Source of the DNA: Azospirillum lipoferum
GTDB taxonomy: Bacteria > Pseudomonadota > Alphaproteobacteria > Azospirillales > Azospirillaceae
NCBI RefSeq assembly: GCF_024170005.1
Contig: NZ_JALJXJ010000005.1
Location: 248,001 to 312,000 of the forward strand
Direction of reading: 5' to 3'
Length of the DNA stretch: 64,000 nucleotides
The position numbers were made by a program, and so were the translations under genes. The notes beneath the pieces are model-generated. The model made no database searches, was not told the DNA's origin, and worked only from the letters and a program-made list of their open reading frames with translations. Positions 1 to 10,915 of this stretch are shown here, piece after piece; the stretch's first letter is position 1; every line of letters begins with the position of its first letter.

Positions 1-285
1 TTCGGCGGCGTGCACCGCGCGGCAGTCGAATTCGTGATGGCAGCCGATATGGTCGAAATGGGTGTGGCTGGCCACCGCGATCACGGCGCGTTCGGTGACA
101 AGGGGCACCCAGTCCCGCAGCGAGACGACGCCCATGCCGCTGTCGACGAGCATGTCGCGGTCCCGGCCGCGCACATGCCAGATGTTGCAGCGGTAGAATT
201 CCTGGATGAAGGGCTCGGAAATCGCCGTGATGCCGTCATCGAGACGGCGCAGCGCATACCAGTCTTCGGCGCGGGCACGCTCCAT
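1..285 (-). CDS. MBL-fold metallohydrolase, N-terminal part (cut by window edge)
   Basis: The first 95 residues of a metallo-beta-lactamase-fold hydrolase; the C-terminus lies beyond the left edge. The diagnostic metal-binding motif HTHFDH (HxHxDH) is readable near the edge, preceded by the usual MLVDSGMG strand where the fold enters the first metal site. The ATG at 283-285 is chosen because it follows the stop codon of the upstream ATPase gene by only 4 bases, so it is the last gene seen of the polyamine-type ABC operon. The substrate cannot be told. MBL hydrolases in such operons often act on a product of the imported compound, but that is inference. Confidence 0.85.
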   Translation of the reverse strand, partial: MERARAEDWYALRRLDDGITAISEPFIQEFYRCNIWHVRGRDRDMLVDSGMGVVSLRDWVPLVTERAVIAVASHTHFDHIGCHHEFDCRAVHAAE

Positions 286-289
286 CGGA

Positions 290-1402
290 TCAGGCCCTCC
301 CGGCCGGGGTGGGCAGGGCGACGACATCCTCGGCATTGACCGCGAGCACAATGTCCTGGCCGTCCGCGACCATCGCCGACGGCGGCATATGCGCCATGAT
401 GGTCAGGTCCCCGGCCGGATCCCCGGCCGCGGCGGGCTTCAGATGACAGCGATAATGGGTGCCGAAGAAGGCGGCATCGGCGATGCGTGCCTGCCCGAGC
501 GGCGTGAGCGGACGGACGGCCTCGCCGGCGCGGCGGAAATGTTCGGGCCGGATGCAGAGCGTCACCTGTTGTCCCGGGTCGGGTTCCGCGGCGGTGAAGT
601 TGCGCCGGGGAAGCACAAGGTCACCGATCGCGGTCACGACCTTGGCCGTCGCCGCATCCAGCGCTTCGACCACGCCGGGAAGGAAGTTCGTCTCGCCCAG
701 GAAGCCGGCGGAGAACAGGGAGCGCGGGCGCATGTAGATCTCGGCCGGCGGGCCGAAATCCTCGACACGCCCCCGATTCATCACCGCGATGCGGTCGGCG
801 ATCGCCATCGCCTCCTCCTGATCGTGGGTGACATGCACGAAGGTGGTGCCGACCCGCTTCTGGATCGCCTTCAACTCATCCTGCATCTGGCGGCGAAGCT
901 GCAGGTCGAGCGCGCCGAGCGGCTCGTCGAGCAGCAGCACGTCGGGATCGACCGCCAGGGCGCGGGCCAGCGCCACCCGCTGGCGCTGGCCGCCGGACAG
1001 CTCATGCGGCTTCTTCTCGGCCGACTCCTTGAGGCCGACGAGATCGAGCAGCGCCTTCGCCCGCTCGTCGCGCGCGGCCCTGGCGACACCGCGCATCCTG
1101 AGACCGAAGCCGACATTGTCCTTCAGCCGCATGTGCGGAAACAGCGCGTAGTCCTGGAACATCGTCGTCGTCGGCCGCTTGGCCGGCGCGACATGGGTCA
1201 TATCCTTGCCACCGATCATGACGCGGCCCGAGGTCGGCGAGAGAAAGCCGCCGAGGATGCTCAGAAGCGTGGTCTTGCCGCAGCCGGACGGCCCGAGCAG
1301 CACGATGAACTCGCCGGCTGCGATGTCGAGGCAGACATTGTCGAGCGCGGTGAAGCCGACAAAGGTCTTCGTGGCATTGATGATTGAAACCGGCGCGGTC
1401 AT
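290..1402 (-). CDS. ABC transporter ATP-binding protein, spermidine/putrescine (PotA) type
   Basis: 370 residues. It energises import by the two permeases encoded just upstream. Walker A GPSGCGKT is at about residues 37-44, the signature LSGGQ at 135-139, and Walker B VLLLDE at 155-160. The region after about residue 240 is a C-terminal TOBE-like regulatory domain, typical of PotA/MalK/FbpC-type ATPases. The ATG at 1400-1402 overlaps the stop of the upstream permease by 4 bases, which fixes the start and shows translational coupling. Substrate is inferred from the binding protein as a polyamine or similar small cation; an iron or other PotD-like ligand is not excluded. Confidence 0.92.
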   Translation of the reverse strand: MTAPVSIINATKTFVGFTALDNVCLDIAAGEFIVLLGPSGCGKTTLLSILGGFLSPTSGRVMIGGKDMTHVAPAKRPTTTMFQDYALFPHMRLKDNVGFGLRMRGVARAARDERAKALLDLVGLKESAEKKPHELSGGQRQRVALARALAVDPDVLLLDEPLGALDLQLRRQMQDELKAIQKRVGTTFVHVTHDQEEAMAIADRIAVMNRGRVEDFGPPAEIYMRPRSLFSAGFLGETNFLPGVVEALDAATAKVVTAIGDLVLPRRNFTAAEPDPGQQVTLCIRPEHFRRAGEAVRPLTPLGQARIADAAFFGTHYRCHLKPAAAGDPAGDLTIMAHMPPSAMVADGQDIVLAVNAEDVVALPTPAGRA

Positions 1403-2190
1403 GATTTCCTGGTCCTTCTGAACAGCCACAGCTCCAGCACCATCAGCACGCTGACCGACACCAGAAAGACCAGCGATCCGATGGCATTGGTCTTCGGGTT
1501 GAGACCGGAGCGCAGCAGGCTCCAGATCTCGACCGGCAAGGTCACGTCGAAGCGCGACAGAAGGAACGCGATGATGAACTCGTCCCAGCTGAAGGTCACC
1601 GACAGGAAGAATGCCGCCAGCAGCGAGGGCAGCAGCATCGGCGCCGTCACCAGCAGCATGACCTTGACCTCGCCGGCACCGAGATCGCGGGCGGCGCGCT
1701 CGATGTTGACGTGGTGCGCGCCCATCGACGAGTAGATGAGGGCGAAGCAGAGCGGCAGGTTGATCACCACATGGCCGATGCCGACCGTCCACAGCGACAG
1801 CCCGACGCCGAGCGCGTTGAGCACGGTCAGAAGCCCGAGCGCGATGATCAGGTAGCTGACGGTCATCGGCGCGATCAGCAGCCCGCGCTGTAATGCCGAG
1901 CCGGGCAGCCGGTAGCGGGCGAGCGCATAGGCGGCGAGAAAGCCGAAGAGACAGGCGACGAGGGACGAGACCGTCGCCACCAGGAAGGAATGCAGCAGCG
2001 CGGCCATCAGCTTGCCGTCGGCGAACACCGCTTCGTACCAGCGCAGCGAGAAGCCGTTGAACGGTGGCACCGGCAGACGTCCGTCCTGGAAGGAGAACAG
2101 CACCAGCACGACGACCGGCAGGAAGATGAAGCCGAAGAGCAGGGCGGCGTAGAGCCAGGATGCCAGGGCGGCGAGAAGCTTGCGCGTCAT
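1399..2190 (-). CDS. ABC transporter permease, PotC type
   Basis: 263 residues, an inner-membrane permease subunit of the MalF/G-like family. About six hydrophobic helices are visible, starting with a membrane segment around residues 10-35. The cytoplasmic EAA loop reads ERAARDLGAGEVKVMLLVTAP, which docks the ATPase. The start ATG at 2188-2190 shares one base with the stop of the upstream permease (ATGA junction), so the operon is tightly coupled. Together with the neighbouring PotB-type permease it would form the heterodimeric channel of a polyamine-type importer. Confidence 0.9.
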   Translation of the reverse strand: MTRKLLAALASWLYAALLFGFIFLPVVVLVLFSFQDGRLPVPPFNGFSLRWYEAVFADGKLMAALLHSFLVATVSSLVACLFGFLAAYALARYRLPGSALQRGLLIAPMTVSYLIIALGLLTVLNALGVGLSLWTVGIGHVVINLPLCFALIYSSMGAHHVNIERAARDLGAGEVKVMLLVTAPMLLPSLLAAFFLSVTFSWDEFIIAFLLSRFDVTLPVEIWSLLRSGLNPKTNAIGSLVFLVSVSVLMVLELWLFRRTRKS

Positions 2191-3053
2191 CAGGCCCTCT
2201 CGATCTTCAGCCAGCGCGCGCAGGCGATGTAGGCGGCGGTGATCACCAGCATCAGGATGATGGACAGGGCCGCGGCCATCGGGAAATCGGCGCGGCGGCC
2301 GAGTTGCAGCATGATGATCTGCGGCAGGACCAGCTCGTTGTTGCCGCCGAGGATCTGCGGCGTGACATAGTCGCCGATGCAGAGCACGAAGGTCAGGAAC
2401 GCGCCGGTCATGATGCCCGGCAAGGTCAGCGGCAGGATCACATGCCAGAAGGTCTGGAGCCCGTTGGCGCCCAGATCGGCAGCCGCCCGCCGGTAGTTCG
2501 GCGACAGTTGCACGAGGTTGGCATAGATCGTCAGCGTCAGCAGCATGACGAAGAAATGCACGAAGCCGATGACGGTCGCGGTCCGGTTGCTCGCCAGCTC
2601 CAGCGGCTGGCCGATCAACCCGATCTGCATCAGGGTCTGGTTGATGACGCCGGTCTTCGACAGAACCAGCAGCCAGGAATAGGACCGCACCACATAGGAG
2701 GTCCAGAAAGGCAGCACGGCCAGCGTCAGCGCCAGTCGCTGGAACCGCCGCGGCACCCGTTCGGCGATGATCCAGGCGAGCGGATAGGCGAGCAGCACCG
2801 ACAGGACGGTCACGATCGCCGTGATCTCCAGCGAGTTGACCAACCCCTTGAACAGGGCGCTCTTTTCGAAGAAGGCGAGGTAATTCGCCAGCGTCCAGCT
2901 CTGGACGATCATGCCGCCCTGCTGTGTCCACAGGCTCATCGCGACCATGAACAGAAAGGGCGTGACGAAGAAGGCGAGCGTCCACACAAGCGCCGGGACG
3001 ACGAACGCCCAGGCCTTGCGCTGTTCCTTATCTTTCAGGGATCGAGCCGTCAT
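2190..3053 (-). CDS. ABC transporter permease, PotB type
   Basis: 287 residues with about six transmembrane helices; the first runs through AFVVPALVWTLAFFVTPF. The EAA-loop motif RRAAADLGANGLQTFWHVILP is present. The chosen ATG at 3051-3053 is followed by a basic cytoplasmic N-terminus and then the first helix. A longer reading extending upstream has no membrane-protein character and is out of keeping with the family. The 110-base gap between this gene and the binding-protein gene contains a GC-rich hairpin, which commonly sets a high binding-protein to permease ratio. Confidence 0.9.
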   Translation of the reverse strand: MTARSLKDKEQRKAWAFVVPALVWTLAFFVTPFLFMVAMSLWTQQGGMIVQSWTLANYLAFFEKSALFKGLVNSLEITAIVTVLSVLLAYPLAWIIAERVPRRFQRLALTLAVLPFWTSYVVRSYSWLLVLSKTGVINQTLMQIGLIGQPLELASNRTATVIGFVHFFVMLLTLTIYANLVQLSPNYRRAAADLGANGLQTFWHVILPLTLPGIMTGAFLTFVLCIGDYVTPQILGGNNELVLPQIIMLQLGRRADFPMAAALSIILMLVITAAYIACARWLKIERA

Positions 3054-3163
3054 CGGCGCTAGCTCCGTGCCGTCGGCCTCCGGTCCCGCCCGCCGGCTGG
3101 CGGGGAGAATGGGATCGGAGCGCCGCCATCGTCGTCCAGACGCAACCCTCGCGTCACCGGAGG

Positions 3164-4258
3164 CTACTTCTGCAGCATCTCGGTCCAGGCATCCTGCATC
3201 TTGGCGTCCAGTTCCGGCGTGGGGATCGGATAGAGCTGCGTCTTCTTCAGATAGTCCGCCTGCTCGTTCCAGCGCAGCGCGGTCTTCTGCGTCTCCGTCA
3301 GCAGCGCGCCGGCCTTCTGGTTGGCGGGCATGGCCCAATAGCAGGCGGACGTCGCCAGACGCGCCTGCCCCTCGGGGCTGACGATATATTGCACGAACTT
3401 CAGTGCCAGTTCCTTGCGGGTCGAGTCCTTCATGACGCCGATCGACTGCGCCCAGCGGACGGCGCCCTGATCGGGAATGACCCAGTCGAGATTGGGCTTG
3501 TCCTTGACGAGGCCGGCCGTCAGCCATTCGCCGCCGCCGAAGACGATGTCGACCTCGCCGGTGGCGAGCGCCGTCTGCGACGACACCACGTCGCTCACCT
3601 GCTTGGCGTTCTTCTTGAGATCGAACAGCTTGGACCGGATCGCCGGCAGATCGGCCTCCTTCAGGTCCGCGGTCGCCTTGCCGAGCGCGATGCCGGTCAG
3701 CCCGATCATCGGCAGATAATAGTCGTAGACGGCGATCCGCCCCTTGTACGTGTCCGACCAGAGCTTCGACATGTCACGCATGTCGGCGGGATCGACCTTG
3801 GCCTTGTCGTAGGAGACCGTGTTGTAGCCGAATTTCTCGGTGACCGCGTAGGTCTTGCCGTTGCGCGTGTTGTTGGCCTCCATGCGCACTTCCGGGAAGA
3901 TGTCGGCGGTCGGCAGCGTCCCCGCCGGGAGTTCGCCGAGGATGTTCTTGTCGACCGCCTGCTGCACGTCGACGCCGTCGATGACAAGAACATCCCAGTC
4001 GCCGGGGCGCGATTGGCTGATGATCGACAGCGCCGTGCCGGTGCCTTCGTATTCCTTCAGGTTGACCTTGACGTTGTTCGCCTTCTCGAACGGTTCGATC
4101 AGCGCCGGATCGGTGTGATCGCACCAGACGAGTGCATTCAGCGTGGTCTGCGCGGCGGCGGGCGCGGTCCCTATCATGGCGGACATGGCGCCCAACGACA
4201 GCACGGCAATCGAAGACAGAAGCCGGCGCGCCAACGCGCCTTCCAATGCAGGATTCAT
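3164..4258 (-). CDS. Periplasmic substrate-binding protein, PotD/spermidine-putrescine family
   Basis: 364 residues with a classic signal peptide (hydrophobic stretch LLSSIAVLSLGAMSAMIG, cleavage near APAAAQ). The mature part begins TLNALVWCDHTDP and carries the type II periplasmic binding fold with segments such as NLKEYEGTG and KFGYNTVSYD seen in PotD-like proteins. It captures the ligand in the periplasm and hands it to the two permeases downstream. It is the first gene of the operon and is divergent from a TetR regulator, so it is probably repressed by it. Exact ligand unknown. Confidence 0.88.
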   Translation of the reverse strand: MNPALEGALARRLLSSIAVLSLGAMSAMIGTAPAAAQTTLNALVWCDHTDPALIEPFEKANNVKVNLKEYEGTGTALSIISQSRPGDWDVLVIDGVDVQQAVDKNILGELPAGTLPTADIFPEVRMEANNTRNGKTYAVTEKFGYNTVSYDKAKVDPADMRDMSKLWSDTYKGRIAVYDYYLPMIGLTGIALGKATADLKEADLPAIRSKLFDLKKNAKQVSDVVSSQTALATGEVDIVFGGGEWLTAGLVKDKPNLDWVIPDQGAVRWAQSIGVMKDSTRKELALKFVQYIVSPEGQARLATSACYWAMPANQKAGALLTETQKTALRWNEQADYLKKTQLYPIPTPELDAKMQDAWTEMLQK

Positions 4259-4309
4259 CGTTTCGCTCTCCGCTCGGCGGCGCTCCCGTTCGCGCCCTCA
4301 CAAAAAGAT

Positions 4310-4354
4310 TGAATGGATTCAGTTTTGCGTCAATATGAAATCTGAATGCGTTCA
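4310..4354. promoter_or_regulatory. Twin palindromic operator between binding-protein and TetR genes
   Basis: Two copies of a 12-bp palindrome lie in the 113-base divergent promoter region: TGAATGGATTCA at 4310-4321 and TGAATGCGTTCA at 4343-4354. They differ at only two central positions and are 33 bp apart centre to centre, about three helical turns. Position, symmetry and repetition fit binding sites for the TetR regulator encoded at 4372, which would control itself and the ABC operon. Assignment to that regulator is inference. Confidence 0.6.
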
Positions 4355-4371
4355 ACATTTAAGGATTCGAT

Positions 4372-4995
4372 ATGGCGGGGCTCCGCGCGAGGCAGAAGGC
4401 GGACCGGAATCGGCGCATCCTGGAGGCGGCGACCACCCTGTTCCGCGACGCCGGTTATGACAGCACGCGCATCGAGGACATTGCCGAGAGAGTCGGGGTG
4501 TCGCCAGGAACCCTTTATAATTATTACGAAAACAAGGGAGACATCCTGGTCGCCGCGGTCTCCATGGAAGTTGAGGAGGTGCTGGAATCGGGCAAGGCCA
4601 TCGTCGAGGCTCCGCCCACCTCGGCGCTCGACGCCCTGCAGTCGCTCATTAACCAATATTTCGACCACTCGCTCGTCTATTTCAGCAAGGCGATGTGGCG
4701 CACGGCGATGGCGATTTCGATCCAGCAACCGGAAAGCCCGTTCAGCCGCCGGTACACCGAACTCGACGTCAAGCTGTGCGATCAAGTTTCAACACTGATC
4801 CAGAAGCTGCAGAGGCACGGCGTGATCATCCCCGACATCGACGCCGTCGCCGTGGGCCAGATGGTTTTCAACAACCTCAACATGATGTTCATCGAATACG
4901 TCAAGGATGAAGCCATGACGCTGGAGATCCTGAAGGAGCGCGTCCTGCGTCAGAATCGGCCACTTGCCCGGTTGATCAGCCGCCCCATGGTGTGA
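4372..4995 (+). CDS. TetR-family transcriptional regulator
   Basis: 207 residues. The N-terminal TetR helix-turn-helix is clear: RRILEAATTLFRDAGYDSTR, then IEDIAERVGVSPGTLYNYYENKGDIL. The C-terminal two thirds are the variable ligand-binding helices. The ATG is preceded by AAGGA at a suitable distance. It is transcribed away from the polyamine-type ABC operon and its 3' end overlaps the end of a decayed aminotransferase gene. Likely a repressor released by the transported compound or a metabolite; ligand not predictable from sequence. Confidence 0.92.
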   Translation: MAGLRARQKADRNRRILEAATTLFRDAGYDSTRIEDIAERVGVSPGTLYNYYENKGDILVAAVSMEVEEVLESGKAIVEAPPTSALDALQSLINQYFDHSLVYFSKAMWRTAMAISIQQPESPFSRRYTELDVKLCDQVSTLIQKLQRHGVIIPDIDAVAVGQMVFNNLNMMFIEYVKDEAMTLEILKERVLRQNRPLARLISRPMV

Positions 4996-6063
4996 ACAGA
5001 TCGGACTTCCGCGGGAGATTGTTCGAGCGCCGCGAGACAGGCATTCGCTTCGTGAATGTCGAGGCATTGCGGGGGTCTTATCTTTATGATGTTGCCGAAC
5101 GGGCCCGACGAGGCGAGGAGGACGTTCAGCGACTTCATTCGTTCTCGCACCCAACGTGCGGCGAGTTTCGCCGGCTTTTGGGTGACACGGTCCTCCACGA
5201 GTTCGACCCTCGTAGAAAAGGCCGCGCCCGTGGATGTGGCCCACGAGTTCATGGCGCTGCATCATGTTTCTCAGCGACGTCTCCAAGCATGTGCCCACCC
5301 GTAGCGCGTTGTCCTGGAGAGCATCGCCTTGAAGAACGTCGAGCGTGGCGTTGGCGACCACGGCCGACACGGTATTTCCGCCGAAGGTGTTGAAGTATCC
5401 ATTCCTCGGCTGGAACTCCAGAGTGATCTCCCGGTGCGTCACGACGGCCGCGATGGGGTGGCCATTGCCCATCGGCTTGCTCATCGTGACGATGTCGGGG
5501 CGAACGTTATAGGCTTGGAAGCCCCACATGTGGGTTCCCGACCGGGCGAACCTCATCTGCACCTCGTCGGCGATCGTCAGCGCGCCCAGGCGGTGGGCCT
5601 CGTCGTAGGCGAGGCGCATGTAATCCTGCGGCGGAACCAGTGCGCCATTGGCGTCGAAGATCGAATCCATCAGCAATGCCGCCATGGGTCGCCCTCTGGC
5701 GCGCAGGCGCCCGGCAGCCTCCGGGACATGAGCGGCGTAGCGGGCGCCGAGGTCGGAGTCTCCGGCGCGATAGAGGCCACGATAGACATTTGGCGGCGGC
5801 AGAGCCTCGACCCAGTCCGGCTTGTCCGCGATGTCATAGTCGAGCAGGGAAAGCGGGGCGAGAACGGAGGTGTTGCCGTGGTAGCTGTGCCCCATCACCG
5901 CGACGCCGCTTCTGCCGGTGACGAGCTGAGCCATCCTGACCGCAAGATCGTTGGCTTCCGAGCCCATGCAGACGAAGAACCAGGTATCCAGACCGTCCGG
6001 AAGCGTCGCCGACAGCCGTTCGCCCAGCCTCACGGTTTCCGGATGCAGATAGCGCGTGTTGGT
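4950..6063 (-). pseudogene. Class III PLP-dependent aminotransferase, truncated and frameshifted
   Basis: Homology to class III aminotransferases starts at TRYLHPETVRLGERLSATLP near 6063, directly after an in-frame TAA. The first 90-100 residues of the family, seen intact in the paralogue at 58388, are missing and replaced by AT-rich DNA. The body keeps the PLP-site motifs GSEANDLAVR, GHSYHGNT, IADEVQMRF and the lysine loop TMSKPMGNGHP. The frame is lost around 5206-5215: GRGLFYE continues in another frame as VELVEDRVTQKPAKLAARW and ends at 4950. Two lesions make a functional product very unlikely. It converges on and overlaps the end of the TetR gene. Confidence 0.85.
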
Positions 6064-6315
6064 GCTTATTTTTTCTTAAAATATCGCGGTGCCGCCTCAT
6101 CAATTTTGGAATGCTTTTGATTCTGTTGAGCTTTTTAAATGAGGCGGGTGCCGGCCGTTCCGGCTCGACAAAAAATAACAATAGTAAATTGTATAATAAA
6201 AACTAAAATCACTATCTTTACAGTAGGAATAAAGAGTGATTAAGCTCTCCTCCTATGGTGAATGCGGGGCGCCGCACACGACCCCAAACCAAGCTCGAAC
6301 GAGGAGAGATCAGGA
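6064..6315 (+). promoter_or_regulatory. AT-rich groESL promoter region with inverted repeat
   Basis: A 250-base intergenic stretch, strikingly AT-rich between about 6060 and 6250 in an otherwise GC-rich window. A TATAAT hexamer lies at 6192-6197. An imperfect inverted repeat covers 6207-6241: arm AATCACT-AT-CTTTA, nine-base spacer, arm TAAAGAGTGATT, with a two-base bulge in the left arm. It recalls the layout of heat-shock operators but does not match the CIRCE consensus. The groES Shine-Dalgarno GAGGAGAG sits just before the ATG. Control by the inverted repeat is inference. Confidence 0.45.
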
Positions 6316-8327
<2,012 letters not shown>

Positions 8328-8414
8328 TCGCGACCGTCCGGGTGCCGGCGGGCGCCGTGACCAATGTCCTTCCGGCGCAGCGCCCCGTCGGTATCCCGTC
8401 CTCCCGTGCCTGAA

Positions 8415-8466
8415 GCCGCCGCCCGTCAGCGGGTCCACGCCCCGGTTCCGGGCGGCGGCCTTTTTT
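8415..8466 (+). terminator. Rho-independent terminator after groEL
   Basis: A GC-rich hairpin with left arm GCCGCCGCCCG from 8415 and right arm CGGGCGGCGGC ending at 8459, followed by a run of six T at 8461-8466. It lies 88 bases after the groEL stop codon on the + strand and separates groESL from the following ABC operon. Confidence 0.9.
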
Positions 8467-8495
8467 GAATTCGTGCCCCGAGTGGAGACGACGCC

Positions 8496-9683
8496 ATGTC
8501 CCAGCCTAAGCTTTCGCGACGTTCAGTGCTGTTCGACACCCTGGCTGGGGGCTTGGCGCTCGCCTGCATCACAATGTCCGGCGGACTGGCAAACGCGGCG
8601 GAGGCCGCTGGCGAGCCGCTGTGGTTCGGGGTCAGCGGGCCGCTGACCGGTCCCAGCGCGCAGTATGGCGCGCAATGGAAAAAGGGCTTCGATCTGGCGC
8701 TCGACCAGATCAACGCCGCCGGCGGGGTGAAGGGCCGTCCGCTACGCTATGTGTTCGAGGACAGCCAGAACGACCCGCGCCAGTCCATCGCCATCGCGCA
8801 GAAATTCGTCGCCGATCCCAAGATCCTGATCGAACTGGGCGACTTCTCCAGCCCGGCGTCGATGGCGGCTTCGCCGATCTACCAGCGGGCCGGGCTGGTG
8901 CAGTTCGGCTTCACCAACTCGCACCCCGACTTCACCAAGGGCGGCGACTTCATCTGGAGCAACTCCATCAGCCAGGCCGAGGAGCAGCCGAACGTCGCCG
9001 ATTTCGCGGTGACGTCGCTGAAGCTGAAACGGCTGGCGGTGCTGCACCTGAACACCGACTGGGGCCGCACCAGCAAGGACATCTTCGTCAAGGCGGCCAG
9101 GGAACGCGGGGCGGAGGTCGTCGCCACCGAGGGCTACCTGCCCGACGAGAAGGATTTCCGCTCCACCCTGGTGCGGGTGCGCGAGGCCAACCCCGATGGC
9201 ATCGTCCTGATCTCCTACTATGCCGACGGGGCGGCGATCGCCCGGCAGCTCAAGCCGGTCGGCCTCAACCAGCCGGTGGTCGCGGTGGGGTCGGTCTATT
9301 CGCCCAAGTTTCTCGAACTGGGCGGCGAGGCGGTCAACGGCGTCCACACCCGCGCCAACTTCTTTCCAGCCGAACCTCGTCCGGAAGTGCAGGGCTTCGT
9401 CGCCGCCTACCGGGCGAAGTACCAGGAGGAGCCGGACGCTTTTTCCGCTTACGCCTATGACGCGGTGCTGGTGGCGCAGCGGGTGATCGAGGCCGGCGGC
9501 ACCGACCGCACCGCGATCCGCGACGCCTTCCCCCGTGTGAAGGACATCCCCAGCGTCATCTTCGGCAAGGCGACCTTCGATCCCGAAACCCGCCGCGTGT
9601 CCGGCGTGCGCAACGTCAAGCTGGTGGTCAAGGACGGCGCCTTCGCCCTGTGGGACGGCAGCGTTCCCGCCGCCGCCAACTGA
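8496..9683 (+). CDS. Branched-chain amino acid-type ABC substrate-binding protein, copy 1 (LivK/UrtA-like)
   Basis: 395 residues, a type I periplasmic binding protein. The N-terminus has a signal peptide with twin arginines ([17 protein letters not shown]), possibly Tat-dependent, with cleavage near ANAAEA. The mature part starts [17 protein letters not shown] and contains the ABC-type amide/amino acid signatures [18 protein letters not shown] and [20 protein letters not shown]. It is the first gene of the liv-type operon, 29 bases after the groEL terminator. The next gene is a close paralogue with nearly identical blocks, so the two probably serve one permease with different ligands. Confidence 0.92.
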   Translation: MSQPKLSRRSVLFDTLAGGLALACITMSGGLANAAEAAGEPLWFGVSGPLTGPSAQYGAQWKKGFDLALDQINAAGGVKGRPLRYVFEDSQNDPRQSIAIAQKFVADPKILIELGDFSSPASMAASPIYQRAGLVQFGFTNSHPDFTKGGDFIWSNSISQAEEQPNVADFAVTSLKLKRLAVLHLNTDWGRTSKDIFVKAARERGAEVVATEGYLPDEKDFRSTLVRVREANPDGIVLISYYADGAAIARQLKPVGLNQPVVAVGSVYSPKFLELGGEAVNGVHTRANFFPAEPRPEVQGFVAAYRAKYQEEPDAFSAYAYDAVLVAQRVIEAGGTDRTAIRDAFPRVKDIPSVIFGKATFDPETRRVSGVRNVKLVVKDGAFALWDGSVPAAAN

Positions 9684-9713
9684 TCCGAATTTCAGCGTCT
9701 GAAAGCGATTTCC

Positions 9714-10895
9714 ATGCTCGATCTGATCCTCCGTTCCACCGCCCTGGTTGCCGGCACCCTGTCGCTGCTGACCGCGCTCGGCGTCGTCCAGCCGGCCTTC
9801 TCGCAGCCCGCCGATCCGGCGAAGGAACCGGTGGTGCTCGGCGTCAGCGGGCCGCTGACCGGCCAGTACGCGCAGTATGGCGCGCAGTGGCAGCGCGGCT
9901 TCGATCTGGCGCTGGAGCAGGTGAATGCCGGCGGCGGCATCCAGGGCCGGCCGCTGCGCGTCCAGTTCGAGGACAGCCAGAGCGATCCCAAGCAGACCGT
10001 CGCCATCGCCCGCAAATTCGTCGCCGACAGCCGCATCGTCGCCGAACTGGGCGACTTCACCAGTGCTGCATCGATGGCGGCCTCGCCGATCTACCAGAAT
10101 GGCGGGCTGGTGCAGTTCGGCTTCACCAACTCGCACCCCGACTTCACCAGGGGCGGCGATTTCGTCTGGAGCAACGCGCTCAATCAGGCGGAGGAGATGC
10201 CGGTCCTGGCCGATTATGCGGTGACGGCGCTGGGGTTGAAGCGCGTCGCCCTGCTGTTCATCAACAACGACTGGGGCCGCACCAGCAAGGACCTGTTCGC
10301 CAAGGCGGCCAGGGAGCGCGGGGCGGAAGTTGTCGGCGCCGAGGGCTATCTGGCCGACGAGAAGGATTTCCGCTCCGCCCTGGTGCGGGTGCGGGACACC
10401 AGGCCGGACGGCATCGTCCTGGTCTCCTACTATGCCGACGGCGCCCAGATCACCCGCCAGCTGCGCGAGGCCGGATTGACCCAGCCGGTGGTCGCCGCCG
10501 GGTCGGTCTATTCGCCCAAGTTCCTGGAACTGGGCGGGGCGGCGGTCGAGGGCGTCCACACCACCACCCCCTTCTTCCCCGGCGACCCGCGGCCGGAGGT
10601 CCAGACCTTCGTCAAGGCCTACACCGGCAAATACGGTATCGAGCCGGATGCCTATTCCAGCCGCGCCTACGACGCGCTTCTGCTGCTGGCGACCGTGATC
10701 CGGCAGAGCGGCACCGACCGCACCGCCGTCCGCGACGGGCTCGCCACCGTCAAGGATGCGCCGAGCGTCGTCTATGGCACCGTCCGCTTCGATCCGCAGA
10801 CCCGCCGCGTCGACAAGCCGCTGAGCACGCGGCTCGTCGTGAAGAACGGCGGATTTGCCTTGTGGGAGCCGGGTACGGCCAAGGTTTCGAACTGA
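9714..10895 (+). CDS. Branched-chain amino acid-type ABC substrate-binding protein, copy 2
   Basis: 393 residues. Signal peptide [18 protein letters not shown] with cleavage near AFSQPA. The mature domain shares long blocks with the preceding gene ([50 protein letters not shown]), so the pair arose by tandem duplication. The duplicate keeps the whole type I binding fold, with no sign of decay. Thirty bases separate it from copy 1 and 20 bases from the fused permease gene, so all are likely co-transcribed. Confidence 0.92.
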   Translation: MLDLILRSTALVAGTLSLLTALGVVQPAFSQPADPAKEPVVLGVSGPLTGQYAQYGAQWQRGFDLALEQVNAGGGIQGRPLRVQFEDSQSDPKQTVAIARKFVADSRIVAELGDFTSAASMAASPIYQNGGLVQFGFTNSHPDFTRGGDFVWSNALNQAEEMPVLADYAVTALGLKRVALLFINNDWGRTSKDLFAKAARERGAEVVGAEGYLADEKDFRSALVRVRDTRPDGIVLVSYYADGAQITRQLREAGLTQPVVAAGSVYSPKFLELGGAAVEGVHTTTPFFPGDPRPEVQTFVKAYTGKYGIEPDAYSSRAYDALLLLATVIRQSGTDRTAVRDGLATVKDAPSVVYGTVRFDPQTRRVDKPLSTRLVVKNGGFALWEPGTAKVSN

Positions 10896-10915
10896 CGCCG
10901 GAAGGACCGATCATC

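Noticed and set aside
3054..3163. Possible small gene between binding protein and permease
   Set aside because: Only a GC-rich hairpin is present; no ORF with a ribosome site fits.
6207..6241. CIRCE heat-shock operator upstream of groES
   Set aside because: The inverted repeat has a bulge and different arms; it does not match TTAGCACTC-N9-GAGTGCTAA, so it is reported only as a generic inverted repeat.
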